NCBI RefSeq assembly: GCF_001189845.1
Contig: NZ_LFLZ01000057.1
Span: forward strand, 1 to 59,857
Source: Bradyrhizobium tropiciagri
GTDB lineage: Bacteria; Pseudomonadota; Alphaproteobacteria; Rhizobiales; Xanthobacteraceae
DNA: 59,857 nt
Direction of reading: 5' to 3'
In this document: in pieces, positions 26,547 through 35,821 of the stretch
Numbering within the stretch: position 1 is the stretch's first letter
Layout of the letters: every line of letters starts with the position of its first letter
Made by a program: the position numbers and the translations under genes
The notes under the pieces: model-generated
Seen by the model: only the letters and a program-made list of their open reading frames with translations
Databases searched by the model: none
What the model was told of the DNA's origin: nothing

Positions 26547-27780
26547 CGGTCGATCCGCTGACTGCTTCCGTCCCTGAACTGCGCAGCAGCACAATGCCGA
26601 CGATGAGCGCGATCAGCGGAATGATCGCAAAGCCGCCGATCGAGAACGTGCTGAGCGCCTGTTCGCCGTTGTGGGAAGACGCCATCTGCGTCGCTTGCAG
26701 GTAACCGAACGCGCCGATCGGAATCGGCAAGGCGTAGATGATCCCTCGTTCCCACTGGCGCGCGCTCGCCAGCAGCGCCGGCAGCAGCAGCGCGAGGCCG
26801 ACGCTGAAGATCAGGAAGTCGTAGTCGTAGGCGTAGGGGCTGATGCAGACCGACACGATCGCGACGAGGCCGAGGCGCTCGCGTGCCGGCATCGGCCGGT
26901 AGGCTGCAATGAGGACCATGGCGAGCGCCAGCACCGCGACGACGCCCTGGGCGACAAACGCAGCCGACGCGGACAACCCCGCGGTCCGCAACGCGGCATA
27001 GATCGAGATCATGCGATGCATCGGGTAATTGCCGTGCTCCAGGAACGCCGACGAATCGCGCACGCTCTGCAGGAACGCGCTCCAGATATCGACGCCGAAG
27101 ACCGCGGTGCAGATCGCCGAGCTGATCAGCACGACGGCAGCAGCCGTCATCACCACGATCCAGGACCGCCGCAGCACGGCATAGACCGCGAACGCGACGG
27201 CGAGGTGCGGCTTGATGATCATCAGCCCGAGCGCGGCCCCGGCGAGCGCTGGCCGCTTCTCGAAGAACAGGCAGACCGTTCCGATCAGCCCGGCCGTCAG
27301 CAGACCGTTCTGTCCGCAGGCCAGCGTGGTCCCGATCGTCGGAAAGAAGATCATGAGCACGAGTACGAAGTTATCGCCTGCGAGACGGCGCAGCGTAGCG
27401 AGGTAAAGCGTCAGCGTTGAGCCAGCGAACAGCAGATAGGCAATCCCGACCGGGATCAGCGCGAACGGCGCCAGCAGCAGGCTGAACTGCGGCGGATAGG
27501 TCCATGGCATGAAGCCATCGCGTCCGCCCGACACCTCTCTTTGGATGACGATGAGCCTGGCGAATTGATAGGCCTGATCCACCGTGCCCAGCCACACCAG
27601 TTTTGCGGTGATGTAGAAGGCGGTAAAGTCGATGAGCTCGCGGCCCTGCCCAAGTCCCACTTGAGCGAACCACACGGCCTTGACGACGATGGCGACGGCC
27701 AGCAGCGCGAGGATTCCGCTGATGTAAGCGGTTCGCTTCGAGGTGGTCGACCGAATTGCTTCAAGGGTAGTCACGAACAT
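26527..27780 (-). CDS. GT87-type (DUF2029) polyprenyl-phosphate-sugar glycosyltransferase
   Basis: A 417-residue integral membrane protein with about 10 hydrophobic segments and the GT-C family pattern: an early DFTAFYITAKLV loop with the conserved aspartate, then PWTYPPQFSLLLAPF, GQNGLLTAGLIG, and KPHLA. GT87 enzymes use polyprenyl-phosphoryl mannose or arabinofuranose at the outer face of the membrane. Facing and overlapping the UbiA-DprE1-DprE2-like genes, it is the natural candidate to use their lipid-linked pentose, though its direction differs and the acceptor is unknown. Upstream it is divergent from a TPR protein. Confidence 0.85.
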   Translation of the reverse strand: MFVTTLEAIRSTTSKRTAYISGILALLAVAIVVKAVWFAQVGLGQGRELIDFTAFYITAKLVWLGTVDQAYQFARLIVIQREVSGGRDGFMPWTYPPQFSLLLAPFALIPVGIAYLLFAGSTLTLYLATLRRLAGDNFVLVLMIFFPTIGTTLACGQNGLLTAGLIGTVCLFFEKRPALAGAALGLMIIKPHLAVAFAVYAVLRRSWIVVMTAAAVVLISSAICTAVFGVDIWSAFLQSVRDSSAFLEHGNYPMHRMISIYAALRTAGLSASAAFVAQGVVAVLALAMVLIAAYRPMPARERLGLVAIVSVCISPYAYDYDFLIFSVGLALLLPALLASARQWERGIIYALPIPIGAFGYLQATQMASSHNGEQALSTFSIGGFAIIPLIALIVGIVLLRSSGTEAVSGSTVRCASA

Positions 27781-27984
27781 TAAGCTGGGCCCTGTTTTCG
27801 GTAATTCAGGCTAGGTCGAATAGGTTAAGCAGTCGAAAAATCCGGGCCGGAGAAGGTGGTCTGAAGCGTGTCGCCTGACGGCCGCGGGAACCGACGGTAT
27901 ATTGGTGCCCGACCGCGACTTTCGCTGGACGCTCCGTCGGCGCCGGTGATAACGGCTGGGAAGAACCATCTTTCGACGGATCGC

Positions 27985-28824
27985 ATGCCGAAACCTCCAC
28001 CTCCTTCCGCCAATCGCGGGCCTGGCCCATCCCCGCTCCTGCAACGCGCCGTGGTCGCATTGCAGATGGGACAGATCGTCGAAGCCGAACGGCTGGCGGC
28101 CGAGGTCTTGAAGGCAAACCGGACCGATGTCGGCGCGGCCTCGATCCTGGCGCGGGCGCTGATGATCCAGAACCGCAACGAGGAGGCGATCGCACCGCTC
28201 GAGCGCGCCGTGCGCCGTGTGGAGGATCCCGGCCTCGAGACCTTGCTCGGCGCGGCGCTCGGCGGCGCCGGTCGTCGCAGCGAAGCGATCGATGTGCTGC
28301 GCCGGACCACCGCGCGGCGGCCACCATACCTGCCGGCATTTCAGGCGCTCGCAGGGCAATTGCACGCGGACGGCCGCATCGACGAGGCGGTTGCCGTCCT
28401 CGAGAGCGCGCTTGCGCTCACCCCCGGGAGCGTCGAGTTTCAACTCCTGCTCGCGCAGCTGCTGCCCCAGCGCAACGAGCGCGGCCGGGCGCGCGAGATG
28501 CTGGAGAGACTGCGCGTTGCGGCGCCGGGACATCCCGATGTTCTGGCCGCGCTCGCGCGCGTGCTGCTGCTCGAGGGTGAATACGCGGCCGCGGCGGAGC
28601 TCTACCGCCAGGTGCTGGCGCAGCGCCCCGACGATCCCCTGACGCGGACCAGCTTCTCCGCCGCCCTTCTGGAGATGGGCGATCGCGCCGGCGGCGAAGC
28701 CAATCTGCGTCTGGCGCTGCGCGGCCGGCCGCAAATGATCGGCCGCACCACTTCAGCGCTTACCATGGCATCGCATGGCCGCTTCTTCTTCCGTCCCAGC
28801 GGGTTTGCGAAGTTTCTGAGCTAG
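27985..28824 (+). CDS. Tetratricopeptide repeat protein
   Basis: A 279-residue soluble protein from ATG 27985 (MPKPPPPS), with GGA a few bases upstream; the longer GTG start at 27868 has no support. It is built of about six TPR-like helix pairs (for example AVVALQMGQIVEAERLAAEV, AILERA-type turns at EEAIAPLERA and DEAVAVLESALALTPGS, ending EGEYAAAAELYRQVLAQRPDD). TPR proteins mediate protein contacts. There is no signal peptide or enzymatic domain. Being divergent from the GT87 gene, it could be an accessory factor of the glycan pathway, as TPR proteins often are, but this is only context. Confidence 0.85.
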   Translation: MPKPPPPSANRGPGPSPLLQRAVVALQMGQIVEAERLAAEVLKANRTDVGAASILARALMIQNRNEEAIAPLERAVRRVEDPGLETLLGAALGGAGRRSEAIDVLRRTTARRPPYLPAFQALAGQLHADGRIDEAVAVLESALALTPGSVEFQLLLAQLLPQRNERGRAREMLERLRVAAPGHPDVLAALARVLLLEGEYAAAAELYRQVLAQRPDDPLTRTSFSAALLEMGDRAGGEANLRLALRGRPQMIGRTTSALTMASHGRFFFRPSGFAKFLS

Positions 28825-28850
28825 GCGATTCTGCCGCTAGCGCACAGAAT

Positions 28851-28935
28851 CGTAGGATGGGTGGAGCGAAGCGATACCCATCAGCCGTGCCGCGTGGTGA
28901 GACGATGGGTTTCGCTGCGCTCTACCCATCCTACG
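28851..28935. repeat. Dispersed inverted repeat, family G (CGTAGGATGGGT...)
   Basis: Arms CGTAGGATGGGTGGAGCGAA and its near-complement, read as GCTCTACCCATCCTACG, with an inner pair around ACCCATC and GATGGGT. Only this copy is seen in the window. Confidence 0.85.
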
Positions 28936-28984
28936 CGACTGGCGCGGTTTCGAGTGACGTGGACTGCCGCGCCACATATTCGGT

Positions 28985-29285
28985 GTCGTCCCAGCGAAAG
29001 CCCTAGTGCATGCACACATCTTCTGGAGTCTTCTCAAGGACTTGGCTGAAGAACGCAGAGAAATGACGACGTTTAGCTAAGCTGCGCTCGCGAACTTTGG
29101 TCATCGCCCCACATCCAAGTCCTTGATTAAGAGTCGGTTTTTCGATCGGAAAAGATGTGTGCATGCCCTAGAGCGAAAGCCGGGACCCATAACCACCGAT
29201 GCGAATAGTCGCATGATGGCGGAGCGACGAGTCCCATCAACAACATCTGCTGCGGCGTATGGGTCCCGGCTTTCGCCGGGACGAC
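28985..29285. repeat. Family C inverted repeat split by a mobile element
   Basis: Left part GTCGTCCCAGCGAAAGCC stops at 29002. The repeat resumes at 29172 with AGCGAAAGCCGGGACCCATA and closes with TATGGGTCCCGGCTTTCGCC and GGGACGAC. Removing the insertion and one copy of the duplicated 10 bp restores a continuous palindrome like the one at 9840-9957. Confidence 0.85.
29003..29171. mobile_element. 169-bp MITE-like element with 20-bp terminal inverted repeats
   Basis: Left end CTAGTGCATGCACACATCTT and right end (complement) CTAGGGCATGCACACATCTT match at 19 of 20 positions. Subterminal arms AAGGACTTGG (29036-29045) and CCAAGTCCTT (29115-29124) form a second perfect inverted repeat. It is directly flanked by the 10-bp duplication AGCGAAAGCC (28993-29002 and 29172-29181). 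It contains no open reading frame of note, so a transposase must act in trans; the IS family is not identified. Confidence 0.82.
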
Positions 29286-29349
29286 GCGTGGAGAGGGTCT
29301 TGTCCCGCTCTAACGCCTGTCATCGCCGCGCAGCAATCGCGCGCCCGGC

Positions 29350-30102
29350 CTACGACCGAAACTGGCGGCGATAGAGTCCGGGCTCGCGGGACATCCTGTT
29401 GGACAGTTCCTGCGCGCGCGATGTTTCATCCGGCGTCATCGCCGCGGTCTGCGCGACCCAGTTTTCGCGCTTCACCGGGAAGCATTGCGCAACCGGAGTG
29501 CCCTTGGGCAAGACGCCGTTGAAATTGGTGTCGTGCCAGCGTGCCGGGAAATGAACCCAGCCGTCGCGGAACAGGTCGCAATCGACGAGGCCGGTCAGCG
29601 TGGTGAACGGCAGGTCGAACCGATTGACCGGATGCGTGAAGAACAGCGAGTAGCCCGCCGGCGCCTCGATGGTCCACAGATTGACGAACTTGATGACGAA
29701 GCGATCCGGCTCGAACAGCGGCGAGCCGGCCACCTGGCTTTCGTCGTGGAATCCGACCGGCGAGCGCGGGAATTCGAGCGCGCCCCCCGCCGGAAGGTCG
29801 TTGTCCCACGTCATCTCGCCATTCTCGACCTTGAGATCGCAGACCAGCGGCAGCAGGAAACCTGACGTCATCGCATCGACGAACGGCGGGCAGCGCTTGA
29901 CGGTATCCTCCTCGCGATTGCTCATCGCATTGAAGGCCTGTGTCGGCATCGCCTTGAGCCATCCGGGAAGACCCATCGACGCCGGCACCGGCTCCGGAAT
30001 CTTGCCCTCGAGCTCCGCCGGGCAGCGGAATCTGATGGTGATCGCTTCGTTGTTGTTGGACACGGTTTTGGTCCTTGGTTCGTTCAATGTCGGCAGCGCC
30101 AT
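29350..30102 (-). CDS. Conserved hypothetical protein (possibly DUF6065-like)
   Basis: A 250-residue soluble protein without signal peptide or membrane segment. Start ATG 30102 (MALPTLNEP); a GTG at about residue 14 is another option. It is rich in aromatic residues with PGWLKAMPTQ near the start, then alternating strands (IKFVNLWTIEAP, YSLFFTHPVNR, GLVDCDLF, WVHFPARWH, GTPVAQCFPVKRE), which look like a beta-barrel or cupin-like fold. The spacing of the 'sensible house-keeping' strand motifs resembles what I recall of the DUF6065 family, but I am not certain. No function is known. Convergent with the TPR gene; divergent from aspartase. Confidence 0.72.
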   Translation of the reverse strand: MALPTLNEPRTKTVSNNNEAITIRFRCPAELEGKIPEPVPASMGLPGWLKAMPTQAFNAMSNREEDTVKRCPPFVDAMTSGFLLPLVCDLKVENGEMTWDNDLPAGGALEFPRSPVGFHDESQVAGSPLFEPDRFVIKFVNLWTIEAPAGYSLFFTHPVNRFDLPFTTLTGLVDCDLFRDGWVHFPARWHDTNFNGVLPKGTPVAQCFPVKRENWVAQTAAMTPDETSRAQELSNRMSREPGLYRRQFRS

Positions 30103-30385
30103 CGCGCCAGTCGGTGCTGATCTAGCACGCGATAACGGGGCGGAGAAAGCAACCGCGCCCGTCGCGCAGCGCCCCGCGGTCTGGAGCTATAAGTTGTTGT
30201 TATCATGACGGATAAGGCAAGTCCTCGATTCCCGGTGCGGCGCGCATTCCGATCCGGCTTTTCCGCGTCTTTCCGTTCGTCAGTGTGCAAGACTTTGCCG
30301 ATAGGCATTGGCTTTCGATCTCTGTCCGGCGCATCATGGCTGGCGTCGCTGACGACGGGATTTTCAGCAGGTAACGGAGGGACCA

Positions 30386-31930
30386 ATGGCCGAAACGAAG
30401 GTTGAGACCGCCAGCACTGCAGGCGCCGCGCCACCCTCCAGCGACAGCGGCGGCGTGAGCGAGCTCGCGATCGCAACCGTCCGCACCGTGCCGATCGAAA
30501 AGGCACAATCCCGTAGCGAGCACGATCTGCTCGGCGAGGACGATGTGCCGGCCAATGCGCTGTGGGGCATCCACACCAAACGCGCGGTAATGAACTTTCC
30601 GATCACCGGCGTGCCGGTCGGCCATTTTCCGGAATTCGTCCGCGCGCTGGCGCTGGTGAAGCAAGCCGCCGCGCGTGCCAACAAGCGCCTGGGCTATCTC
30701 TCGCCGGAAAAGGCCGATGCGATCGACAAGGCCTGCACCCAGGTCGCAACCGACAAGGTCTATGCCGAGTCCTTTGTCGTCGACGCGATCCAGGGCGGCG
30801 CCGGCACCTCGACCAACATGAATGCCAACGAGGTGATCGCCAACGTCGCGCTCAAGCTGATGGGCAAGAAGCCCGGCGACTATCACACGCTGCATCCGAA
30901 CGACGACGTCAACATGGCGCAGTCGACCAACGACGCCTATCCGACCGCGCTGCGGCTCGCGGTGATCTTCGCCACCCAGCCGCTGGTGCGGGCGCTGGAT
31001 GACCTCGCCTATGCCTTCAAGGGCAAGGCGGTGGAATTCGCCGACGTCCTCAAGATGGGCCGCACCCAGCTCCAGGATGCGGTGCCGATGACGCTCGGCC
31101 AGGAATTCGACGCCTTCCACGCCACCGTGAAGGAAGACGTCGCGCGGCTGAACGAGATCTCCAGCCTGTTCCGCGAGGTCAATCTCGGCGCCACCGCGAT
31201 CGGCACCGGCATCAATGCCGATCCGCGCTATGCCGCGCTTGCGGTCGAGGAGCTGTCGCGGCTCTCCGGCCAGCCGATGGTGCTGGCCTCGAACCTGATC
31301 GAGGCGACCTCGGACCTCGGCGCCTTCGTGCTGTTCTCCGGCGTGCTGAAGCGCGTCGCGGTGAAGGTATCGAAGATCTGCAACGACCTGCGGCTGCTGT
31401 CGTCGGGGCCGCGTACCGGCATCGGCGAGATCAGGCTGCCAGCGGTGCAGGCCGGCTCGTCGATCATGCCCGGCAAGGTCAATCCGGTGATTCCGGAAGT
31501 CGTCAACCAGGTCGCTTTCCTCGTCATCGGGCACGATCTCACGGTGACGATGTGTGCCGAAGGCGGTCAGCTCCAGCTCAATGCGTTCGAGCCGACCATC
31601 GGCTATTGCGTGCTGAGCTCGCTGCGCATGCTGACGGCGGCGATCGACACCCTGACCAAGCGCTGCGTCGACGGCATCGAGGCCGATCGCGAGCGCTGCC
31701 GCAGCCTGGTGCAGGGCTCGATCGGCCTGATCACGGCGCTGGCGCCGGCGCTCGGCTACGAGGCAAGCTCGCGTGTGGCGCGCCGCGCGCTGAAGGAGAA
31801 CCGCTCGGTCGCCGACATCGTGCTGGAGGAAAAGCTGCTGACCGATGAGCAGCTCAACCAGCTGCTCGAGCTCGAAGCCATGACCCGTCCGGCGCGGCGG
31901 CAGCCGGTGCCGAAGTTGAAGAATAGTTGA
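30386..31930 (+). CDS. aspA: Aspartate ammonia-lyase
   Basis: A 514-residue member of the fumarase/aspartase superfamily, converting L-aspartate to fumarate and ammonium. The start ATG 30386 has GGAGG upstream. Residues 1-45 are an extra, low-complexity N-terminal extension. The core begins RSEHDLLGEDDVPANALWG, typical of aspartase rather than fumarase. The substrate-binding SSTNDxxPT-like region (AQSTNDAYPTALR), TQLQDAVPMTLGQEF, and the superfamily signature GSSIMPGKVNP are intact, and the C-terminus is of aspartase type. It stands alone as a transcription unit, facing the dihaem protein gene across a hairpin. Confidence 0.93.
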   Translation: MAETKVETASTAGAAPPSSDSGGVSELAIATVRTVPIEKAQSRSEHDLLGEDDVPANALWGIHTKRAVMNFPITGVPVGHFPEFVRALALVKQAAARANKRLGYLSPEKADAIDKACTQVATDKVYAESFVVDAIQGGAGTSTNMNANEVIANVALKLMGKKPGDYHTLHPNDDVNMAQSTNDAYPTALRLAVIFATQPLVRALDDLAYAFKGKAVEFADVLKMGRTQLQDAVPMTLGQEFDAFHATVKEDVARLNEISSLFREVNLGATAIGTGINADPRYAALAVEELSRLSGQPMVLASNLIEATSDLGAFVLFSGVLKRVAVKVSKICNDLRLLSSGPRTGIGEIRLPAVQAGSSIMPGKVNPVIPEVVNQVAFLVIGHDLTVTMCAEGGQLQLNAFEPTIGYCVLSSLRMLTAAIDTLTKRCVDGIEADRERCRSLVQGSIGLITALAPALGYEASSRVARRALKENRSVADIVLEEKLLTDEQLNQLLELEAMTRPARRQPVPKLKNS

Positions 31931-32026
31931 GAGCAGGCGTTACGGAGCGCGAGCCGGACACACCCACCCGCCGCTCGTCGTGTTCGGGCGTCTACGCCCT
32001 TAATGTCGCCTGCGGAAAAGACGTGG

Positions 32027-32048
32027 ATGGCCGGGCAAGCCCGGCCAT
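32027..32048. terminator. Hairpin between convergent aspartase and dihaem genes
   Basis: A perfect 10-bp stem ATGGCCGGGC / GCCCGGCCAT with an AA turn. On the minus strand the sequence CACGTCTTTTCC follows, similar to that after the hairpin at 15298-15322, so it likely ends the dihaem protein transcript. Confidence 0.6.
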
Positions 32049-32075
32049 GACGGCAGGTGTGTCGACCGGCGACGG

Positions 32076-33911
32076 CTACAGCGTCTTGATGAACTCGATC
32101 AGCGCGCGGCGCTCGTCTTCCTTCAGCTCCGCCCCGATCACGCCGAGGCGCTTCTCGTTCGAGAATTCGTGGCCGGAATTGCTGTTGCCGCGCTTGGTGG
32201 TGTCGAGCAGGAAGGCGTTCTTGACCTTGTCCTTCCAGGCATAGCCGAGATCCTTGGGATCATACTCACGGCTGCCGAGATAGAAGGTCGAGGGACGGTC
32301 CTTCACCGGCGACAGCAGCGCGTAGATGGTCGGCACCGAGCCGTTGTGCAGGTAGGGCGGGGTCGCCCAGATGCCGTTGAGCGGCCGGACCTTGTAGGCG
32401 AGCGGCGCCTGGATCTCGTTCGGCCGGTAGCCGTTGATGCGCTTGCGATCCTCTGGCGGGGTCTTGTTCTGGTCGTACCAGTAGTCGACGGTCTTCTCGA
32501 CCAGTTCGCCGAGCGCCGGTCCGAAGCCGCCGTCCTTGATGTTCAGATTGGCCGGCGTCTCGACGGTGCGGCTCGCAAGGCCTTCGGCCTGCGCGCTGTC
32601 GGTACCGATATGGCTGATCGGGATCATCTCGACGTCGAGCAGCGGCTGGCCGGCGTCGTTCTTGATCCAGCGCTTCTTGTCCTTGAACAGCGCAAAGGCT
32701 TCGCTTGCGGGCAGCGCCTTGCTGTCGATCGCGGGGCCATGGCAGCCCTGGCAGTGCGTCTTGTAGAGTTCGCCGCCCTTCTTCGCGAGATCCATGTTGA
32801 TCTGCGGCAGGATGTTCTCCGGCCATTTCGGCGATGCCAGGCCGCCAAAGCCCTTGTCCTCGCTGGGCGGCTCGCCGGCGATCATCCGCTCCATCTCATG
32901 CAGTATGTCGATCCGCGCGCTCGATTTGAACAGTCCCCTGGATTCATCGAGCAGATTGAGCTCGGCGCTGACGCCGAGCGCCTCGCCGGCATTGCGCACC
33001 ATCGGCTGCATGATCGAGCCGTCATACTGCACCCAGCTGAACCACGGCGCGTTCCAGATCCGCGGGAAATGCACCGGCGCCGAATGCGAGGCGTAGTTGT
33101 TGGGATTGTTCAGGTCGATCGAGAACACCTGGTTGCCGATCCGGTTGAGCGCATCGAGCCGCGCATAGCCTTCCTCGACACTGTTGGCGGCGACCTTGCC
33201 CTCCAGTGCATTGATGTTGGCGTATTGCTTCAGCACGAGATCGAGCTGGCCGCGCAGCGCCATGCGCTCATCGAGGCTGGCCTCCTTGCCGAGGATCGCC
33301 TCGGCAAAGCGCGAGAAGCGGCCGGGCCAGAACCGGGTCAGCAGCAGCGAGACGCCGACGCTCTTCTGGAATTCGAACAGATTGGTGTTGGCCGGTCCGC
33401 CGTCGATCACGATCTCGGTGCCGCGATAGCTGAAGCTGCCGGTGTGGCAGGCGGAGCAGGTCAGGCCGACCCCGTGCATGTCCTCCTTCGTGTGCGGGTT
33501 GCGCCACGGCGCGCCGTTGGCATCGGCCATCGGGCTGCTCGGCGCGAAGCCGATCGGCAGCGGATCGGGGCTGCCTGGGATCACGGTGTCGGGAATAAAG
33601 CCGAAGCGGCCGAGATAATTGGTCTCGCTGAGCTTCGGCGCCGCCGTGAACAGCGGCCACACCGTCGGTTGCTCCAGCGCCATGAACCATTCAACGGGAA
33701 TGCCGAAGGTCCGCGTGCCTTGGTCGGCGTGATAGAACCAGCGCAGCCGTTCGGCGCTGACATTCTGATCCAGCCATACGGTCTTTGCCGGCGGCTGGTA
33801 ATCGACGACCTTGACGCGGAAGCCGCTCGTCACCGTCTCAATATCGTCCTTGAAGTAGAGGACGCCGGCGACAATCAACAGTCCGATGAAAAAGATCGTC
33901 TTGCGAGGCAT
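32076..33911 (-). CDS. Dihaem cytochrome c peroxidase-like protein (RoxA/RoxB-like)
   Basis: A 611-residue exported or membrane-anchored protein. The N-terminus has one hydrophobic segment (IFFIGLLIVAGVLYF) after two basic residues and no clear cleavage site, so it may stay anchored. Two c-type haem motifs are visible: CSACH at 152-156 and CQGCH at 387-391. The length and the opening region (WLDQNVSAERLRWFYHADQG, EWFMALEQP) fit the large dihaem peroxidase group that includes the rubber oxygenases RoxA and RoxB, rather than the about 330-residue CcpA peroxidases. A peroxidase or oxygenase role in the periplasm is likely; the substrate is unknown. Single gene, with a long upstream region. Confidence 0.87.
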   Translation of the reverse strand: MPRKTIFFIGLLIVAGVLYFKDDIETVTSGFRVKVVDYQPPAKTVWLDQNVSAERLRWFYHADQGTRTFGIPVEWFMALEQPTVWPLFTAAPKLSETNYLGRFGFIPDTVIPGSPDPLPIGFAPSSPMADANGAPWRNPHTKEDMHGVGLTCSACHTGSFSYRGTEIVIDGGPANTNLFEFQKSVGVSLLLTRFWPGRFSRFAEAILGKEASLDERMALRGQLDLVLKQYANINALEGKVAANSVEEGYARLDALNRIGNQVFSIDLNNPNNYASHSAPVHFPRIWNAPWFSWVQYDGSIMQPMVRNAGEALGVSAELNLLDESRGLFKSSARIDILHEMERMIAGEPPSEDKGFGGLASPKWPENILPQINMDLAKKGGELYKTHCQGCHGPAIDSKALPASEAFALFKDKKRWIKNDAGQPLLDVEMIPISHIGTDSAQAEGLASRTVETPANLNIKDGGFGPALGELVEKTVDYWYDQNKTPPEDRKRINGYRPNEIQAPLAYKVRPLNGIWATPPYLHNGSVPTIYALLSPVKDRPSTFYLGSREYDPKDLGYAWKDKVKNAFLLDTTKRGNSNSGHEFSNEKRLGVIGAELKEDERRALIEFIKTL

Positions 33912-34042
33912 GCCCCGTCCCCCGATTCGCGGTACCCGCGCGTCATATTGTCGAGATGTTAAAAATCGCCGAAATAGGTTCGCGTTAAGCGTGTGTCGTG
34001 TCGTGCACTATCCTATAGCGGCGCCGCTTGGTCTACCAACCG

Positions 34043-34070
34043 AAATGTTGCAAAGGAAATGTTGCAAAGG
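34043..34070. repeat. Two tandem copies of a 14-bp unit
   Basis: AAATGTTGCAAAGG is repeated directly at 34043-34056 and 34057-34070, and a third, partial copy (AAATTTTG) follows. It lies in the divergent space upstream of the dihaem and hydrolase genes. Confidence 0.8.
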
Positions 34071-34185
34071 AAATTTTGATTGGCTGTGAGCCAGTTCACT
34101 TGCGGCGTGCTCTCCTCGGCGGCATTTGCGCGCATCGGCCGCGGCGGCTAGAACTGGCGGACCAACAATTCTTCGAGATGTCATC

Positions 34186-34866
<681 letters not shown>

Positions 34867-34872
34867 AATTCT

Positions 34873-34993
34873 GTAGCCCGGATGGAGCCAACGGGTCGCG
34901 CGAACGCGCGCCCGACGACGGGCCCCGCGTAATCCGGGTTGTCTTTCCATTTGCGAAACCGTCCCGGATTGCGCTTCGCTCCATCCGGGCTAC
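34873..34993. repeat. Dispersed inverted repeat, family F (GTAGCCCGGATGGAG...)
   Basis: Arms GTAGCCCGGATGGAGC and GCTCCATCCGGGCTAC with inner AATCCGGG and CCCGGATTGCGCTTC. Second copy of the family seen at 7449-7535; it separates two convergent genes. Confidence 0.88.
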
Positions 34994-34999
34994 GTTCGA

Positions 35000-35781
35000 T
35001 CAAGTAGGCGCGCCGCCATAGATGCGGTCGCGCAGGCGGCGCATGCCGGACAGCCATCGCTCGCGATTGGTGGCCTTGCGCTGCATGTATTCCTGCACCT
35101 GGGGATGCGAGAGGATCAAAAAGCGCTCCTCCGCCATCGCCTCGATCACCATCCGCGCCACCTCGCCCGGCTGCAGCACGCCGTCGACGCGTGCCGCGCT
35201 CGGGCCCGGCGTCGTCATGCCGGTCTGCACCGATTGCGGGCAGAGTACGGAGACGCGGATGCCGCGATCGCCATACTGGATGGCGAGATGCTCGGCGAGC
35301 GCGACCGCCGCATTCTTGGTCACGCCGTAGGGCATCGAGTTCAGCGAGGCCAGCAGCCCCGCGGCCGATGCCGTGTTGATGAGATAGCCGGAACCCCGCG
35401 CGAGCATGCCGGGCACCAGCGCGCGCGCCGCGAACACGTGGCTCATCACATGCACCCGCCAGCTCACATCCCAGTCGGCATCGGACGCGGTTTCCTGTCC
35501 CTTGCGCGACAGGCCCGCATTGGAGAAAAAAAAACGTCGACCGGGCCGTATTTGTCCTCGGCCGCGGCGATCAGCGCCTTGATGTCCTCCTCGAGCCCGA
35601 CATCGGCGGTGACCGCGAGGGCGTCGATATCGCCGGCGACGCTGGCGAGCCGGTCGCGCGAGGTCTTGAGATCGGCGACCACGACGCCGCGCGCGCCGGC
35701 CTCCGCATAGGCCCGCGCCACCGCTTCGCCGATCCCGCTGGCGCCGCCGGTGACGACGCAGACCTTGTCCTTGATGTGCAT
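35000..35781 (-). pseudogene. SDR family oxidoreductase, frameshifted at a 9-base T tract
   Basis: A short-chain dehydrogenase of about 260 residues starting at ATG 35781 (MHIKDKVCVV). The Rossmann motif TGGASGIGEA and VDVFFS lie in the first frame. After nine consecutive T (minus strand; 35526-35534) the frame must change to give NAGLSRKGQE, then the remaining TASAAG and YGVTKNAAV catalytic motif (Tyr, Lys) and CPQSVQTGM up to the stop at 35000. Either two extra T or one missing T at the tract explains it. The tract is a classic site for sequencing error but also for slipped-strand mutation. If the tract length is corrected the enzyme looks complete. The substrate is unknown. Confidence 0.85.
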
Positions 35782-35821
35782 GGTTCGATATCCCGGCTTG
35801 TTATCGTGGTGGACCGGATTG

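Larger units (their letters stand above)
28825..29349. other. Gene-free region composed of repeats and a small mobile element
   Basis: 525 bp between convergent genes. It holds a family G inverted repeat (28851-28935) and a family C repeat (28985-29285) interrupted by a 169-bp insertion (29003-29171). The remaining bases show no gene. Confidence 0.8.
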
